NCBI RefSeq assembly: GCF_025698545.1
Contig: NC_068567.1
Coordinates: forward strand, 7,936,001-8,000,000
Reading direction: 5' to 3'
DNA length: 64,000 bases
DNA from: Gossypium raimondii
Lineage: Eukaryota > Streptophyta > Magnoliopsida > Malvales > Malvaceae
A model generated the notes under the pieces. That model did no database searches, had not been told where the DNA came from, and worked only from the letters and a program-made list of their open reading frames with translations. This document shows positions 61,622-64,000 of this stretch, piece after piece; within the stretch, counting starts at the first letter, position 1; the number at the start of each line of letters is the position of its first letter. Made by a program: the position numbers and the translations under genes.

Positions 61622-62742
61622 GGTGATGAATATTCACTGTTGATCAAAGCGTTCTTCGTAGCATCACTACGTTTTTCCTTCATCACACATTTAATTTATA
61701 ACATTTTTCGTATAATCCCTTTTAATCTCCACCGCTAATCCCAACCTTGTCACCACTTAGCTGTTAGTCGGCGTAAAGCAGCCACACTGGTGTAATAAAA
61801 ACTCTGGAATTGCTAGGTGGCCTACGTGCGATGCCCAACAAATAATTTTACCTATGTCATGCGTTCCAGTTGGGGTTGCAGTCAGACCTTGGATGGGTAG
61901 TAGACTTGTTCATGGGTTGGGCCACTTAGCTCGGCTCGAAGGTCCGCTTGAAATGTTGCAGGGTTTGGGTAAAAATATAGGCCTAAAAATGGGCTTGGAC
62001 AAAAAAATAAAACCCGTTTAAAAAACGAGTTGGGTCTCGGATAAGAAATTTTTGGCTCGGGCTCGGCCCGAATTCACTAAAAGACAAAAAAATCTTTTTT
62101 TTTTGTTTTTGTTTTTTAATATCATTTTCTTATTGTTTTCTTCCTATTTTGCTACCATTTTATTATTATGTTGCTACTATTTTGTTGTTATTGTTTGGAT
62201 ATTGTATAAAACTTATTTTATTGTTAATTTTGTTATTATTTTAAAGACATTTGTTAATTTTGTTATTATTTTAGAGGCATTTGCTTGTTAAGTTGCATCT
62301 ATCTTAATGATATTTAAGTATACATATTTTTTAAAATTTATTTTCAATTTGTTGAAAATATTTATTTTGATATTTTTAATATTTTTGATGTATTATATAT
62401 ATTTTAAAATTATATAAAAAATAATATGAAAAATAATATGGGCGGGCCGGATCTAGCCCGAGTTTTAACATTTTTATCCGGGTTGAGCTTGAACAAATTT
62501 TTAGGCCCATTTTTTGGGTCAAGCCCAGACCTAACAAACGAGCCTAAAATTTTAATTGAAACAGGCCCGGCCCGGCCCGATCCTACTCATGCATACCTCT
62601 AATGTGTAGTGACCAAAATTCGATTCCCACTTTGCTCCACCCAGAACATCTCTTTCACATTATATATGTTGAAGCTCCCGAAGCAAAGGAACATCATAAT
62701 TGATATCCAACCATTTCATGATATCAGAACTCTGATGTTAAC
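61622..62742 (-). pseudogene. UDP-glycosyltransferase copy 3, remnant split by a hAT-like element
   Basis: 61622-61901 and 62603-62742 align by eye, with gaps, to the C-terminal half of copies 1 and 2. Shared strings include CACCGCTAATCCCAAC, GGTGGCC near the PSPG box, CTATGTCATGCGT, CTTGGATGG, GTAGTGACCA and AACCATTTCATGATATCAGA ahead of CTCTGATG. Large internal deletions and many stops remove all coding capacity. It has the same orientation as copies 1 and 2. Confidence 0.8.
61902..62602. mobile_element. hAT-like non-autonomous element (701 bp)
   Basis: Inserted in UGT copy 3 between TGGGTAGT (61894-61901) and TGTGTAGT (62603-62610), an 8-bp target duplication with one mismatch, typical of hAT elements. 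The ends are GC-rich (GTTCATGGGTTGGGCC at left; GGCCCGGCCCGATCC near the right end) and roughly inverse. The centre is T-rich with a chance ORF (62052-62291). A related fragment is at 985-1165. Confidence 0.65.
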
Positions 62743-64000
62743 CCACAAAACAAACATCATAATTGATTCATAATTACAAAAAGAACAAAACATGAATTGC
62801 CTAGCAACACAAGAATGTGCACTTGGCCATAACAAAACTTGCCCTAGAGAGGCAAAACTTCTAATAAAATGTTACATAAATATATATTTTTATTTGAATT
62901 GGTATTTATGTTTGATTTCTGTTATATAATATTAATGGTGTTAATTCTTTTATATTGTCCAGTAAATATTTGATACATGGTGATTATAGTATCATAATGA
63001 CGACATCATTCAAAAACCATTAAAAATTAAAAATAATCATATAAAATATTTTATAATTTAATTATAAAAATAAAAATAAGTATAAGAAACAAATGTCTTT
63101 TATAAAAATAACCAAAGAAAATAACCTAGTGGTTAGAATTTAAATTATTAAATTTAAAAGGTTTTTTTATTTTGTTTAAAATTACTGATTTACCTTTAAT
63201 TTCATAGTTGAAACAAAAAAAAAAGATTTTCCACTTCAGTGTATTTATCTTCAAAACAAGATTTAAGTTGAAAATTTTCTTACACCAAAGTTATAACTTT
63301 TTGAAAAAATAGTTACTGAAAATTTAAAAATAGAATGTATTTTTTTATCAAACATGAAAGTGGACTGACATTTGAATGTGAAATAAATATCATTCTATAC
63401 CTAAATAGACATTCTTATAAAAAATATGTTGTATACTTCTTTTAAAGTAAATTAATTTTTAGAAATAATTTGTCTTTTTAATGAAATCTATTTTAATCAA
63501 TTTTACAAAATATATTTTTATAAGAATAGAAAATTATAAATTTTACATATAAATAATATTGTAGATTTTTAATAATTTTTAATTCTCAGATACGTCATCA
63601 ACGTCACATTTTAAATATTCATTGGACCACATGGTAAAAGTTAACAACATTAGCCTCAAGTACCATTTTGTGTAATGAAAACCAAACATAGATACCAATT
63701 TGGACAAAAAAAACATAAATACGAAAATGAACATTGAAACTAAGGTAGTCAGTATCGCATTGGTGGACACACTGTTTTTCTACTAGAACTGGTACATACC
63801 TATACCAATTTGTTTCGGTGTACTGTTTTAAATTTATTGATTTTTTTTAAAAATATTTAATATATGTGTATAAAAATATTTACAAATATCAAATAAATGA
63901 TACTGAATAGATTTTAAATATGAAATATCCATCAATTATATAAAATATTCATTAATAAATTTTGCAAATAAAATGTATGATTCAATAAATTAAAATTAAC
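62743..64000. other. AT-rich DNA to the right edge, no gene seen
   Basis: Low-complexity A/T sequence. The 63-residue minus ORF near 63579-63770 has a hydrophobic stretch but no conserved features and is probably fortuitous. Confidence 0.45.

Noticed and set aside
62052-62291. 79-residue Phe/Ile-rich ORF as a membrane protein
   Set aside because: It is the T-rich centre of the hAT-like element, with repeated TTGTTAATTTTGTTATTATT, and is not a plausible gene.

Overview
This is eukaryotic, plant nuclear DNA. Genes are split by GT-AG introns, intergenic DNA is very AT-rich, and most of the window is transposable elements. The gene families, the style of repeats (LTRs packed with CACACGGCCGTGTG-like palindromes, a CACTA element with AGCGGCG subterminal repeats) and the compact introns suggest a eudicot, most likely cotton (Gossypium). 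That assignment is inference from family recognition, not a database match.

Two genes look intact. The first is a 17-exon gene at 7131-12841 (+) for a 605-residue HAD-superfamily 5'-nucleotidase-like protein, probably organelle-targeted. The second is a 7-exon gene at 26052-29312 (+) for a 562-residue CHUP1/IPGA1-like protein with a coiled coil, a proline-rich stretch and the conserved C-terminal domain. For both, every exon joins in frame with canonical splice sites.

A third host family, a UDP-glycosyltransferase (UGT71/72-like), occurs three times on the minus strand, always broken. Copy 1 (29756-31217) is nearly complete but has two frameshifts and a stop. Copy 2 (52285-55650) is 5'-truncated and split by a 2.4 kb solo LTR. 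Copy 3 (61622-62742) is a remnant split by a 0.7 kb hAT-like element. This looks like a decayed tandem array.

The rest is layered mobile DNA. 1521-5352 is a PIF/Harbinger-like element (TTA target duplication) carrying a broken piece of the ETHE1 sulfur dioxygenase gene, and it lies between two 120-bp direct repeats. 14420-20160 is a complete-length but inactivated plant L1 LINE with a target duplication and poly(A) tail. 20417-21790 and 22440-23800 are inverted-repeat structures. About 32040-40757 is a minus-strand Ty1/copia remnant into which a Ty3-type LTR element (32364-38302) and a 1.57 kb solo LTR (38738-40305) inserted, each with a recognisable 5-bp duplication. 41984-49224 is a 7.2 kb CACTA transposon with a captured LRR-receptor-kinase exon and a 23-bp/137-bp higher-order minisatellite. 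50914-52255 is an RNase H remnant split by a 999-bp solo LTR. 56984-61265 is a Mutator-like structure with long inverted arms, a broken MULE transposase, a plant-mobile-domain pseudogene and, in each arm, a well-folded tRNA-Val(UAC) gene followed by a T-run.

The most notable observation is the tRNA-Val gene, with Pol III-style terminator, inside both arms of the Mutator-like element. Next are the gene fragments carried by the PIF/Harbinger and CACTA elements.
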